Assembly (NCBI RefSeq): GCF_028767125.1
Contig: NZ_JAKCWP010000005.1
Coordinates: forward strand, 62,001-126,000
DNA from: Chelativorans sp. YIM 93263
GTDB taxonomy: Bacteria > Pseudomonadota > Alphaproteobacteria > Rhizobiales > Rhizobiaceae
Direction of reading: 5' to 3'
Length of the DNA stretch: 64,000 nucleotides
The position numbers were made by a program, and so were the translations under genes. The notes beneath the pieces are model-generated. The model worked only from the letters and a program-made list of their open reading frames with translations. It was not told the DNA's origin and did not search any database. Below are positions 30,556 through 39,024 of the stretch, piece after piece (position 1 is the stretch's first letter; each line of letters starts with the position of its first letter).

Positions 30556-30588
30556 GGCCCGGCCGATCGCGACGTGATCGGCCGGGCC
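30556..30588 (+). terminator. Terminator after ahcY
   Basis: A perfect 13-bp GC-rich stem (GGCCCGGCCGATC / GATCGGCCGGGCC) around a seven-base loop, 71 bases past the ahcY stop and followed by ACTTTG. It separates the methyl-cycle operon from gpmI, which would need its own promoter in 30589-30746. Confidence 0.8.
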
Positions 30589-30746
30589 ACTTTGCGTCGG
30601 GCGACATACATCTTGATGGAATGTCGTCGCACCTGCCGACGGACTCGACAGCGAATTGTCCATGGTGGAGAGGTAGCGGCGAACCGCGCTTTGTCCTATT
30701 TCGACATGTGCCGCCGACGAATCTAGTTTCAGGAACGGATCTCACC

Positions 30747-32273
30747 ATGCCTCAACACACGCCGACCATGCTTCTGATCCTCGATGGCTGGGGATGGCGG
30801 GAAGAACCGGAGGCCAATGCGGTCCTCCAGGCAGCCACGCCTAACTTCGACCGACTCTACAATTCCCGCCCGCACGCCTTTCTAAAAACTTGCGGCCCCG
30901 CGGTCGGCCTGCCCGAGGGCCAGATGGGCAACTCCGAGGTGGGGCACCTCAACATCGGCGCCGGTCGCATCGTCACGCAGGAGCTGCCGCGCATCGACCG
31001 GGCAATCGACAGTGGCGATCTCGACCGCCGGCTCCAGGCGAGCGGCCTGCCCGCCCGGTTGAAGGAGACCGGCGGAGTGTGCCACATCATCGGCCTCGTC
31101 TCGCCGGGGGGCGTCCATTCGCATCAGGCACATGCGGCCGCACTCGCCCGCCTGCTCGCCGAAAGCGGCCTGCGTTCAAAGATTCACGCGTTTACCGACG
31201 GCCGTGATACGCCGCCGGACTCAGCCAAGGGGTATCTTCGCGAACTTGAAGCGGACCTGCCCGAGGAAGCGGAGATCGTGACGGTGAGCGGGCGCTATTT
31301 CGCCATGGACCGCGACAAGCGCTGGGATCGAGTAAAGGCCGCCTATGAGGCACTCGCGCATGGAAAGGGCGTGGCCACCGGCTCGGCGGGCGAGGCGGTC
31401 GACACCGCCCTCGCCGATGGCAAGACTGACGAGTTTGTGACGCCCGCGGTGATCGGTGACTATGCCGGAATGAAAGACGGGGACGCGCTCATCTGCTTCA
31501 ATTTCCGTTCCGACCGCGCCCGCGAGATTCTCGGTGCACTCGTCCTGCCCGACTTCGATGGGTTCGATCGCGGACGGCGCATCGATTTTTCCGCCGCAGT
31601 CGGCATGGTCTCATACAGTGCCGAGCTTGAGGCACACATGAAAACCCTGTTCGAGGCACAGGACCTGAAAGACGGACTGAGCGAGACGGTCTCACGCGCG
31701 GGCAAAACCCAGATCCATATGGCGGAGACTGAGAAGTACCCGCATGTTACCTATTTCCTGAACGGCGGCCGAGAGGAGCCGTTTTCGGGCGAAGATCGCG
31801 TCATGGTCCCCTCCCCCAAGGTAGCGACCTACGATCTCAAGCCGGCAATGTCGGCTCCAGAACTGACGGAGGAAATCCTGAAGGCGCTTGAGCGCGACGC
31901 CTACGACCTCTTTGTCATCAACTACGCCAACCCGGACATGGTGGGTCATACGGGCAGCCTGGATGCCGCGATTGAGGCCGTTGAGGCGGTCGACACGGCG
32001 CTGGGGAAGATCGTTGAGAAGGTGGAAAGCCGCGGTGGCTCCATGCTGGTGACGGCCGATCACGGCAATTGCGAGATGATGGTTGATCCCGAGACCGGCA
32101 CTCCGCACACGGCGCACACGCTAAACGACGTGCCGGTGATCCTCGTATCACCCCGGAAGGCAAGCCTCTCTGACGGCAAGCTAGCCGACCTCGCCCCCAG
32201 CCTCTTGGGACTGATGAACATCGAACAGCCAGAAGCGATGACTGGCTCCTCGCTCATCACCTTCAAGGATTGA
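30747..32273 (+). CDS. gpmI: 2,3-bisphosphoglycerate-independent phosphoglycerate mutase
   Basis: A 508-residue alkaline-phosphatase-superfamily enzyme interconverting 3- and 2-phosphoglycerate. Metal-binding blocks are LLILDGWG, GNSEVGHLNIGAGR with the phosphorylated serine, AFTDGRDTPP, and TADHGNCE. Length is normal. It lies after the ahcY terminator. Placement beside betaine genes is notable because 3-phosphoglycerate is the precursor of serine and glycine, the methylation substrate, but a functional link is inference. Confidence 0.95.
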   Translation: MPQHTPTMLLILDGWGWREEPEANAVLQAATPNFDRLYNSRPHAFLKTCGPAVGLPEGQMGNSEVGHLNIGAGRIVTQELPRIDRAIDSGDLDRRLQASGLPARLKETGGVCHIIGLVSPGGVHSHQAHAAALARLLAESGLRSKIHAFTDGRDTPPDSAKGYLRELEADLPEEAEIVTVSGRYFAMDRDKRWDRVKAAYEALAHGKGVATGSAGEAVDTALADGKTDEFVTPAVIGDYAGMKDGDALICFNFRSDRAREILGALVLPDFDGFDRGRRIDFSAAVGMVSYSAELEAHMKTLFEAQDLKDGLSETVSRAGKTQIHMAETEKYPHVTYFLNGGREEPFSGEDRVMVPSPKVATYDLKPAMSAPELTEEILKALERDAYDLFVINYANPDMVGHTGSLDAAIEAVEAVDTALGKIVEKVESRGGSMLVTADHGNCEMMVDPETGTPHTAHTLNDVPVILVSPRKASLSDGKLADLAPSLLGLMNIEQPEAMTGSSLITFKD

Positions 32274-32536
32274 TTCACGAGCCCTCGCGGCCGGCTTGTC
32301 CATCTGCTGTGGCACGTCGAGCTGGCCTGCCGTCTTGCGCGGCGCGGTTCAGACAGGGCGGCACCCGACCAGGCCAGCGCTTTCACCGCCGGTCGATCTT
32401 CGTTTTATAGGCGCTGTCGCAAGAGCAAGATGATGCGCGATCCCTTTGGATAATTTCGGGCAGGTTCTCTCATAACCTATACAACTCTGTGATTTTCCTG
32501 GATTATCTGAACTTGATTTGGGTTTGGAGGCGGTCC
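32274..32536. other. Intergenic region after gpmI
   Basis: About 260 bases with no supported gene. The last part precedes a transposase remnant, so some of it may be degraded insertion-sequence DNA. I could not recognise terminal inverted repeats. Confidence 0.4.
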
Positions 32537-32662
32537 ATGGAAATAGCGCTGTTTTGGCTGATCGACGGGACCTGGGCGGCGACTGAGCCGCGTTTGCCGC
32601 GCGGCAGATCGGGATATCCGCAGGTCGACCGTCTGCGGGACCAGCGGCCGGTCTCATGCTGA
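32537..32662 (+). pseudogene. Remnant of an IS5-family transposase N-terminus
   Basis: A 41-codon frame whose start resembles the N-terminal region of IS5-group transposases: FWLIDGTWAATEPRLPRG, then GYPQVD and RPVS, where intact members read FWLsDeqWaaIEPhLPrg and VDDRRViSGI. It ends at a stop just as the next gene begins, and no catalytic DDE region follows. It is a short relic, left by deletion or replaced by the carboxypeptidase gene, whose ATG lies within its last codons. Confidence 0.6.
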
Positions 32663-33513
32663 GAGTGAGCGCAAGCCACCCTTTACGCCAGCTCGCATTC
32701 GTCTTGGCTGCGCTAGTATTGCTGGCAGGCTGCAGTACGACCTCGGTCCTCTCACCCGCAGTGGATCCGCTGGAGTCGGACAAATATGCATCCGTTGTCA
32801 TAGACGCGAATTCAGGAAGAATCCTGTTCGAGAGCGCATCAAACGAGCCCCGCCATCCGGCCTCCCTCACCAAGATGATGACGCTGTACCTCCTGTTCGA
32901 AGCGATGGATGCCGGTCTCCTCGACCGTTACAGCCAGATTCCGATCTCCGCTGAAGCGGCGTCGCGCCCGCCATCCAAGCTGGGGCTGAAGCCGGGGCAA
33001 AGCATCGATGTCCAGACCGCGATCCTCGCGCTTTGCGTGAAATCCGCAAATGACGTGGCCGCGGCAGTGGCTGAGTATCTCGGGGGCTCTGAGGAGCAGT
33101 TCGCTGCGATGATGACGGTGAAGGCACGTCAACTTGGCATGCACTCGACCACATTCCGAAATGCGTCCGGACTTCCAGACTCCGATCAGATCACGACCGC
33201 CCACGACATGGCCGTGCTTGCAGTGGCTCTACGCACGCACTTCCCGCATCAGTATCATAACTTTGCCAATCGCAGTTTCGAATATGGTGGCAAGACGATC
33301 CGCGGACACAACCATCTTCTCAGTCGCGAAGGAGTCAACGGTATCAAGACAGGCTATATCCGCGCTTCCGGATTCAATGTTGCCACCTCTGCCGCACGCG
33401 GCGGGAGACGGATTATCGCGATCGTGATGGGTGGCGAGAGCGCTAAGGAAAGAGACGGCCACATGGAGGAGCTGATCGAACATTACCTCCCCCGCGCTGC
33501 AATTGTCCGCTGA
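32656..33513 (+). CDS. Lipoprotein D-alanyl-D-alanine carboxypeptidase (S11 family)
   Basis: A 285-residue serine peptidase that should trim the terminal D-Ala of peptidoglycan stem peptides. The three penicillin-binding motifs are present: Ser70-LTK73, Ser130-Ala-Asn132 and Lys231-Thr-Gly233. The N-terminus is a lipoprotein signal with lipobox LAGC (Cys26), unusual because most DacA-type enzymes have a cleaved signal plus a C-terminal amphipathic anchor. No C-terminal anchor domain is seen, so lipidation replaces it. The start lies inside the transposase relic, and an alternative later start would lose the lipobox. Confidence 0.88.
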   Translation: MLRVSASHPLRQLAFVLAALVLLAGCSTTSVLSPAVDPLESDKYASVVIDANSGRILFESASNEPRHPASLTKMMTLYLLFEAMDAGLLDRYSQIPISAEAASRPPSKLGLKPGQSIDVQTAILALCVKSANDVAAAVAEYLGGSEEQFAAMMTVKARQLGMHSTTFRNASGLPDSDQITTAHDMAVLAVALRTHFPHQYHNFANRSFEYGGKTIRGHNHLLSREGVNGIKTGYIRASGFNVATSAARGGRRIIAIVMGGESAKERDGHMEELIEHYLPRAAIVR

Positions 33514-33602
33514 GCACGGGCACCCATTCTAACGCGCTGCAATGGGAACTATCATAGCATCACTACGCAACTACTGACCGGCAATCAGAGGTATGGAGGA
33601 CA

Positions 33603-33626
33603 AGCCCCGCCACATCGGGCGGGGCT
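33603..33626 (-). terminator. Terminator of the acidic-tail protein gene
   Basis: A nine-base-pair stem (AGCCCCGCC / GGCGGGGCT) with a six-base loop, starting nine bases past the stop on the minus strand. The T tract is weak (TTGTCC). It lies between convergent genes and may serve both. Confidence 0.7.
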
Positions 33627-33634
33627 GTGCTTCA

Positions 33635-34999
33635 TTAAGGGCAGTTCTCAGCCTCGGGAGGACACTCTTCCGCAGGAGTCCCGTCGGCAGGTGCCTCTTC
33701 AGCTTCCTCTGCGGGTTGCTCTTCGGCCGGCACTTCATCGGACGGCTGTTCCTCTGCTGTCGGCTCCTCTGCAGGGGCTCCGGTTTCAGGGGCTTCTCCT
33801 TCAGCCCCATCCCCCGGTTCCTCGGCTGGTGCCTCCTCAGTAGTGGATGCGCCGTTTGTAGGCTCCTCCTCGACAGGAGCACCTTCGGCAGGCGCCTCAT
33901 CTACTGCCGGCGCCTCGTCCGCCGGCTGCTCATCAGACGGAGCTTGATCAGTTCCGTCCGCCGGCTGTTCATCGGCAGGAGCGTCTTCGGTGGGAGCTTC
34001 CTCCGCAGGAGCTTCGTCGGACGTGCCATCTTCAGCCGGAGCCTGATCCGGGGTTACCTCCTCTTCCGGAGACTCTTCAGCGGGAGCCTCATCGGCTGGA
34101 GACTCGTCGGTTGGTGCTTCCGCCGGTGCCTCATCACCCGTTTGGTCCGACCCGTCCTCTGCACCTTCGATGTCCTGCCCTTCAGTCGGCGCTTCGACGT
34201 CGGCAGTCTCAATCGCTTCTTGCGGAGCAGCATCTTCCTCGGCCGTCAGCTCGCCTACGAACGCGGCCGGGGAGTCCGCCTGGGCCGCTTGTGCGGGATC
34301 ATCGACTTCCTGCACCTCGACAATGGTGATTTCCTCATCGGCATTCTGCTCAATGAAGTCGATATCGACGACGTTGTTCACGACGACATCGTTCTCAACC
34401 ACGACGGGGCCGAGGACCTCGGTCCGCTCGTATATGGTCGGAATTTCCGAGCGCTCCACAATCGTGACCGACAGATCGGAGGCCGTGAATTGGTTCACCG
34501 GCACGAAGGCCCAATACCCGGGGGGCGGCTCGACCGTGGACACTTCGACGCTAACGGCAAAGCCGTCGCCTTCCGGTGGAAGCGGTGCCCAGCCGATATA
34601 GTCGTCGCCACGCCGCCAGGAGACCCAGGCCGGCGCCCAGCGTGTGCCAGGAACCCAATACCAGCCAATGTCTGAGGCATAGGCCCAGCGGCCGTAATGA
34701 TAGACAGCCCAGGCAAAGGGTTCGTCCGATACGAAATACCAGCCATACTGATCAGTATAGACCCAGCGGCCATTCGTATACGGACCCCAGCCGGCATCCA
34801 CATCTGTGGGCACCCATACATAGCGATGTCGGGGGTGACTCACCCAGGATCCATAATCGCGCAAGCTGTCGAAGAAGACACTGATATCGACTTGAGCCTG
34901 CTGTGCGTATGCTGCCGAAGATCCCAGAGTTATATTAGAAGCTGCCATAGGAGCGGAGATAAACGCGGCGGCCGCCACGCCAACCAAAAGCTTCTTCAC
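33635..34999 (-). CDS. Exported DUF6600-like protein with a long acidic Pro/Ala/Glu tail
   Basis: A 454-residue exported protein starting with GTG behind GGAGG, with a signal peptide of about 30 residues ending near AYAQQ. Residues about 45-145 carry repeated Trp/Tyr/Gly motifs of the NGRWVY, YGRWAY and GTRWAPAWV kind, matching DUF6600-type proteins. The last 200 or so residues are a low-complexity, very acidic array of EEAPADE-like units ending CPPEAENCP. The tail is probably disordered and may bind cations or peptidoglycan, or be a salt adaptation. It has its own terminator. Function unknown. Confidence 0.8.
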   Translation of the reverse strand: MKKLLVGVAAAAFISAPMAASNITLGSSAAYAQQAQVDISVFFDSLRDYGSWVSHPRHRYVWVPTDVDAGWGPYTNGRWVYTDQYGWYFVSDEPFAWAVYHYGRWAYASDIGWYWVPGTRWAPAWVSWRRGDDYIGWAPLPPEGDGFAVSVEVSTVEPPPGYWAFVPVNQFTASDLSVTIVERSEIPTIYERTEVLGPVVVENDVVVNNVVDIDFIEQNADEEITIVEVQEVDDPAQAAQADSPAAFVGELTAEEDAAPQEAIETADVEAPTEGQDIEGAEDGSDQTGDEAPAEAPTDESPADEAPAEESPEEEVTPDQAPAEDGTSDEAPAEEAPTEDAPADEQPADGTDQAPSDEQPADEAPAVDEAPAEGAPVEEEPTNGASTTEEAPAEEPGDGAEGEAPETGAPAEEPTAEEQPSDEVPAEEQPAEEAEEAPADGTPAEECPPEAENCP

Positions 35000-35098
35000 T
35001 GCACATTCCTCCCATATTGGAATGCCAGTTGAATTCCCAAGAAGGCGATTTGTTCCGTCACATAGTGGCTCGATGGTTCTGCAACACCGGCGTTTCAG

Positions 35099-35127
35099 AC
35101 AAAAGAAGAGGCGGCCTGAGCCGCCTC
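35099..35127 (-). terminator. Terminator of the glycerol operon
   Basis: On the minus strand GAGGCGGC pairs with GCCGCCTC around a four-base loop, followed by TTCTTTTG, 25 bases past the binding-protein stop. A classical intrinsic terminator. Confidence 0.88.
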
Positions 35128-35152
35128 CCCTCTTCACATACGGCCTTTTCGC

Positions 35153-36880
35153 TTATGAGTCGTTCCAGCTCTTCACCAGCTCGTCATAGTTGATGGTGAT
35201 CGGCTCTTCCTTCTCGTTTTCAATCTTCAGCTGCGGTGCCAGATTGCCGGCTTCGACCGCTTGCGCATTCCAGTATTCGATATCGTGCTCCTCAGCGAGT
35301 GCTGGGCCGATATCGCCCTGAACGCCGGCCCGCTCGAGACGGGAAAGCACTTGCTCCTGCTCGGCACACAGCGAGTCCATCGCCTCCTGGGCCGTTTTGG
35401 CGCCAGAGGACGCATCGCCGATCGCCTGCCACCAGAGCTGCGCGAGCTTCGGATAGTCCGGCACGTTGGTGCCGGTCGGCGTCCACTGCACGCGGGCGGG
35501 CGAGCGATAGAACTCGACCAGACCGCCCAGCTCCGGGGCACGATCGGTAAAGCTGTCGTGCTGGATGGAGCTCTCACGAATGAAGGTGAGGCCCACATGG
35601 CTCTTCTTCACATCCACCGTCTTGGAAGTGACAAACTGAGCGTAGAGCCAGGCGGCCTTGGCGCGCTCCTCGGGCGTCGATTTCATCAGGGTCCATGCAC
35701 CGGCGTCCTGGTAGCCGAGCTTCATGCCGTCCTGCCAATAGACGCCGTGCGGGCTCGGCGCCATGCGCCATTTCGGAGTGCCGTCCTCGTTGACGACCGG
35801 GAGACCGTCCTTGACCATGTCAGCGGTGAATGCGGTGTACCAGAAGATCTGCTGGGCGACGTTCCCTTGAGCAGGCACAGGGCCGGATTCGGAGAAGGTC
35901 ATGCCTTGCGCTTCCGGCGGCGCGTAAGCCTCCATCCATTCCAGATACTTCTCGATGGAATACACGGCAGCCGGGCCGTTGGTGTCGCCGCCGCGCGCCA
36001 CGCAGGAGCCGACCGGGCGGGAGTTCTCGTCGACGCGGATGCCCCATTCGTCGACCGGCACGCCGTTCGGGATACCCTTGTCACCATTGCCGGCCATGGA
36101 CAGCCACGCGTCGGTGAAGCGCCAGCCGAGCGACGGGTCCTTCTTGCCGTAATCCATGTGGCCATAGACCTGCTGGCCATCGATCTCTCGGCCGGTGAAG
36201 AACTCGGCGATGTCCTCATAGGCGGACCAGTTCACCGGCACGCCAAGCTCGTAGCCGTACTCGTCCTCGAACTCCGCCTTAATGTCGGGATCGTTGAACC
36301 AGTCGTAGCGAAACCAGTACAGATTGGCGAACTGCTGGTCGGGGAGTTGATAGAGCTTCCCGTCCGGCGCCGTGGTAAAGGACTTGCCGATGAAGTCGTC
36401 GATGTCGAGATCGGGGTTGGTGACGTCGGCACCCTCGTTCTCCATCCAGTCGGTCAGGTTGCGCACCTGCTGGTAGCGCCAGTGGGTGCCGATGAGATCG
36501 GAGTCGTTGATATAGGCGTCGTAGATGTTCTCGCCGGACTGCATCTGCGTCTGCAGCTTCTCGACCACATCGCCCTCGCCGATCAGGTCATGTGTGATCT
36601 GAATGCCGGTGATGGCCGTGAAGGCCGGCGCCAAAACCTTGGACTCGTACTCATGGGTGGTGATTGTCTCCGAGACCACCCGGATGTTCATGCCTTGGAA
36701 AGGCTCCGCGGCATCGACGAACCACTGCATCTCCGCTTCCTGCTCTTCACGGGAAAGCGACGACATGTCGCCGATCTCGGCGTCGAGGAACTCCCTGGCT
36801 TCCTCCATGCCGGCCATGGCGCCGCCGGAACTCATGAGAAGCATGAGCCCCGAGGTCGTCATCAATAAGCGTCGTGTCAT
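35153..36880 (-). CDS. glpV: Glycerol ABC transporter substrate-binding protein
   Basis: A 575-residue periplasmic binding protein, larger than most, as in the GlpV family of the Rhizobium leguminosarum glycerol importer. A signal peptide of about 23 residues ends AMA. Mature-protein blocks include LPDQQFANLYWFRYDWF and DAGAWTLMKSTPEERAK. The start ATG has a GGAGG site, and a longer upstream frame crosses the small membrane-protein gene. It is the last gene of the glpDSTPQUV-ordered operon and is followed by a strong terminator. Confidence 0.9.
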   Translation of the reverse strand: MTRRLLMTTSGLMLLMSSGGAMAGMEEAREFLDAEIGDMSSLSREEQEAEMQWFVDAAEPFQGMNIRVVSETITTHEYESKVLAPAFTAITGIQITHDLIGEGDVVEKLQTQMQSGENIYDAYINDSDLIGTHWRYQQVRNLTDWMENEGADVTNPDLDIDDFIGKSFTTAPDGKLYQLPDQQFANLYWFRYDWFNDPDIKAEFEDEYGYELGVPVNWSAYEDIAEFFTGREIDGQQVYGHMDYGKKDPSLGWRFTDAWLSMAGNGDKGIPNGVPVDEWGIRVDENSRPVGSCVARGGDTNGPAAVYSIEKYLEWMEAYAPPEAQGMTFSESGPVPAQGNVAQQIFWYTAFTADMVKDGLPVVNEDGTPKWRMAPSPHGVYWQDGMKLGYQDAGAWTLMKSTPEERAKAAWLYAQFVTSKTVDVKKSHVGLTFIRESSIQHDSFTDRAPELGGLVEFYRSPARVQWTPTGTNVPDYPKLAQLWWQAIGDASSGAKTAQEAMDSLCAEQEQVLSRLERAGVQGDIGPALAEEHDIEYWNAQAVEAGNLAPQLKIENEKEEPITINYDELVKSWNDS

Positions 36881-36945
36881 TTCATCCTCCCTGACAAGAT
36901 CGCACACATTACGGAGAAGCCCTGCGGCCCCTCCGATCCACTTCC

Positions 36946-37227
36946 CTAGACCCACCGGAATACGCCGACGGCGTAAACAACAGATAGGGCCAGAGCCCAC
37001 CACAGGCTGGGACCGAAAAGTCCCAGCCATGCAAGATTGATAAAGCCGCTGCCGAGCAGCGATAGAAACAGCCGGTCGCCGCGTGTGGTCTCGATGCCCA
37101 GAAGACCCACCCGCGGATGACCGCCCGGTGCAAAATATTCCCATACGCCCATACTGGTGAGCAGAAGCGCTATGGTGATGAAGAAGATCGCGGTCGGCCA
37201 TGTCCAGGCCATCCAAGACAATTCCAT
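36946..37227 (-). CDS. glpU: Small membrane protein of the glycerol importer (DUF2160)
   Basis: A 93-residue protein with about three hydrophobic segments. It begins MELSWMAWTWPTAIFFITIA and contains GVWEYFAPGGHPRVGLLGIE, the DUF2160/GlpU pattern found only in glycerol ABC operons. It has a GGGGAGGG ribosome binding site and starts one base past the permease stop. Its precise role is unknown. It may assist assembly of the permease or binding protein. Confidence 0.9.
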   Translation of the reverse strand: MELSWMAWTWPTAIFFITIALLLTSMGVWEYFAPGGHPRVGLLGIETTRGDRLFLSLLGSGFINLAWLGLFGPSLWWALALSVVYAVGVFRWV

Positions 37228-37228
37228 G

Positions 37229-38155
37229 TCACACCCTCCCCAGGGCGAAGCCCTTGGCGATGTAGTTGCGCACGAACCAGATCACGAGCGCGCCGGGAAT
37301 GATAGTGAGCACGCCAGCGGCCGCCAACACGCCCCAGTCCAATCCGGAGGCCGAGACCGTGCGCGTCATAGTGGCGGCGATAGGCTTGGCTTCCGTAGTC
37401 GTCAGCGTGCGCGCGATCAGGAGTTCCACCCAGGAGAACATGAAGCAGAAGAAGGCCGCCACGCCGACGCCGCTGGCGATCAGCGGCATGAAGATTTTCA
37501 CGAAGAAGCGCGGAAAGGAGTAGCCGTCGATATAGGCGGTCTCATCGATCTCCTTCGGCACGCCGGACATGAAGCCCTCCAGGATCCACACGGCGAGCGG
37601 CACGTTGAAGAGACAGTGCGCCAGCGCCACCGCGATGTGCGTGTCGATCAGTCCGAAAGCGGAATAAAGCTGGAAGAAGGGCAGCGCGAAGACCGCCGGC
37701 GGGGCCATTCGGTTGGTCAGCAGCCAAAAGAACAGGTGCTTGTCGCCAAGGAAGCGGTAGCGCGAGAAGGCGTAGGCGGCCGGAAGGGCGGCGGTGACGG
37801 AAATCACCGTATTCAGAACCACGTAGATGATGGAGTTGATGTAGCCCGAGTACCAGGACGGGTCGGTGAAGATGACCACGTAATTGCGCAGGGTCGGGTT
37901 CTGTGGCCAGAGCGAGAAGGTGCCGAGGATCTCCGTGTTCGTCTTGAAACTCATATTGACGAGCCAGTAGATCGGCAGCATCAGGAAGATGATGTAGATC
38001 GTCGGCACCAACCACCAGAAACGGGATTGCCGACCGCGCCTGAGCATCGTCTGGCCCAGTTCAGCCTTTGCCTTGCCGGCGGCACCGGAGGCCGCCTCCG
38101 TCCGCTGCATCGCGATCGTATCCGCCGCAGCGGCATTGTTCTTCCCCGCCGCCAT
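37229..38155 (-). CDS. glpQ: Glycerol ABC transporter permease
   Basis: A 308-residue MalG-type permease with about six membrane segments and an EAA-like loop KEIDETAYIDGYS. It begins with a soluble Ala/Lys-rich stretch of about 45 residues. The chosen ATG shares its T with the stop codon of the preceding permease (TAATG-type junction), showing translational coupling. Pairs with the next permease. Confidence 0.92.
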   Translation of the reverse strand: MAAGKNNAAAADTIAMQRTEAASGAAGKAKAELGQTMLRRGRQSRFWWLVPTIYIIFLMLPIYWLVNMSFKTNTEILGTFSLWPQNPTLRNYVVIFTDPSWYSGYINSIIYVVLNTVISVTAALPAAYAFSRYRFLGDKHLFFWLLTNRMAPPAVFALPFFQLYSAFGLIDTHIAVALAHCLFNVPLAVWILEGFMSGVPKEIDETAYIDGYSFPRFFVKIFMPLIASGVGVAAFFCFMFSWVELLIARTLTTTEAKPIAATMTRTVSASGLDWGVLAAAGVLTIIPGALVIWFVRNYIAKGFALGRV

Positions 38156-39024
38156 TACCGCTTCTCCGTGCCGTAGTTGGTCATGACGGTGTAGAAGACC
38201 CATGACATGGCCAGGATGACCAGAAAGTAGATGATCGACATGGCTGCCGCTTCACCCAGGTTGAATTCGCCTATGGCAAGCTTCACCAGATCAATGGAGA
38301 GGAAGGTGGTGGTATTGCCCGGACCGCCGCCCGTCACCACAAAGGGCTCGGTGTAGATCATGAAGGAGTCCATGAAACGCAGCAGGATGGCGATCAGAAG
38401 CACCCGGTTCATCTTTGGGAGTTGGATGTAGCGGAACACCGCCCAGCGCGAGGCGCCGTCGATCCTGGCCGCCTGATAGTACGCATCCGGGATCGAGACC
38501 AGCCCGGCATAGGACAACAGCACTACGAGGCTTGTCCAATGCCACACATCCATCAGGATAATCGTCACCCACGCATCCACCGGGTCCCGGACGTAGTTGT
38601 AGTCGACCCCGAGGATATAGAGACCGCGTCCGAGCAGCCCGATGTCGATGCGCCCGAAGACCTGCCAGATCGTGCCCACCACGTTGAAGGGTATCAGGAG
38701 CGGCAGGGCCATCAAGACGAGGCAGACCGGCACGCCCCAGCCCTTTCGTGGCATGTTGAGCGCTATGAAGATGCCGAGCGGCACCTCGATAGCCAGGATG
38801 ATCGCCGAAAAGGCCAGGTTCCGGCCCATCGCCGCCCAGAACCGGTCTGAATGGAGAACCTCCTCGAACCACTCCGTGCCCACCCAGAAGAAGACGTTGT
38901 TGCCGAAGGTATCCTGCACCGAATAGTTGACAACCGTCATCAGCGGGATAACGGCCGAAAACGCTACCAGCGCCAGGACCGGCAGCACCATGAACCACGC
39001 CTTGTTATTCCAGGTCCTGTTCAT
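38155..39024 (-). CDS. glpP: Glycerol ABC transporter permease
   Basis: A 289-residue MalF-type permease. It starts MNRTWNNKAWFMVLPVLAL, has about six membrane segments, carries the EAA loop YQAARIDGAS, and ends with YTVMTNYGTEKR. Its start overlaps the end of the glpT ATPase gene by four bases. Together with the second permease it forms the glycerol channel. Confidence 0.92.
   Translation of the reverse strand: MNRTWNNKAWFMVLPVLALVAFSAVIPLMTVVNYSVQDTFGNNVFFWVGTEWFEEVLHSDRFWAAMGRNLAFSAIILAIEVPLGIFIALNMPRKGWGVPVCLVLMALPLLIPFNVVGTIWQVFGRIDIGLLGRGLYILGVDYNYVRDPVDAWVTIILMDVWHWTSLVVLLSYAGLVSIPDAYYQAARIDGASRWAVFRYIQLPKMNRVLLIAILLRFMDSFMIYTEPFVVTGGGPGNTTTFLSIDLVKLAIGEFNLGEAAAMSIIYFLVILAMSWVFYTVMTNYGTEKR

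Noticed and set aside
29180-30748. 522-codon minus-strand frame opposite ahcY
   Set aside because: Antisense shadow of a highly conserved gene, with no ribosome binding site or protein family pattern.
33650-34230. Tandem DNA repeat or CRISPR-like array
   Set aside because: The repetition reflects a Glu/Ala/Pro-rich protein tail. Units vary in length and sequence and there are no spacers.
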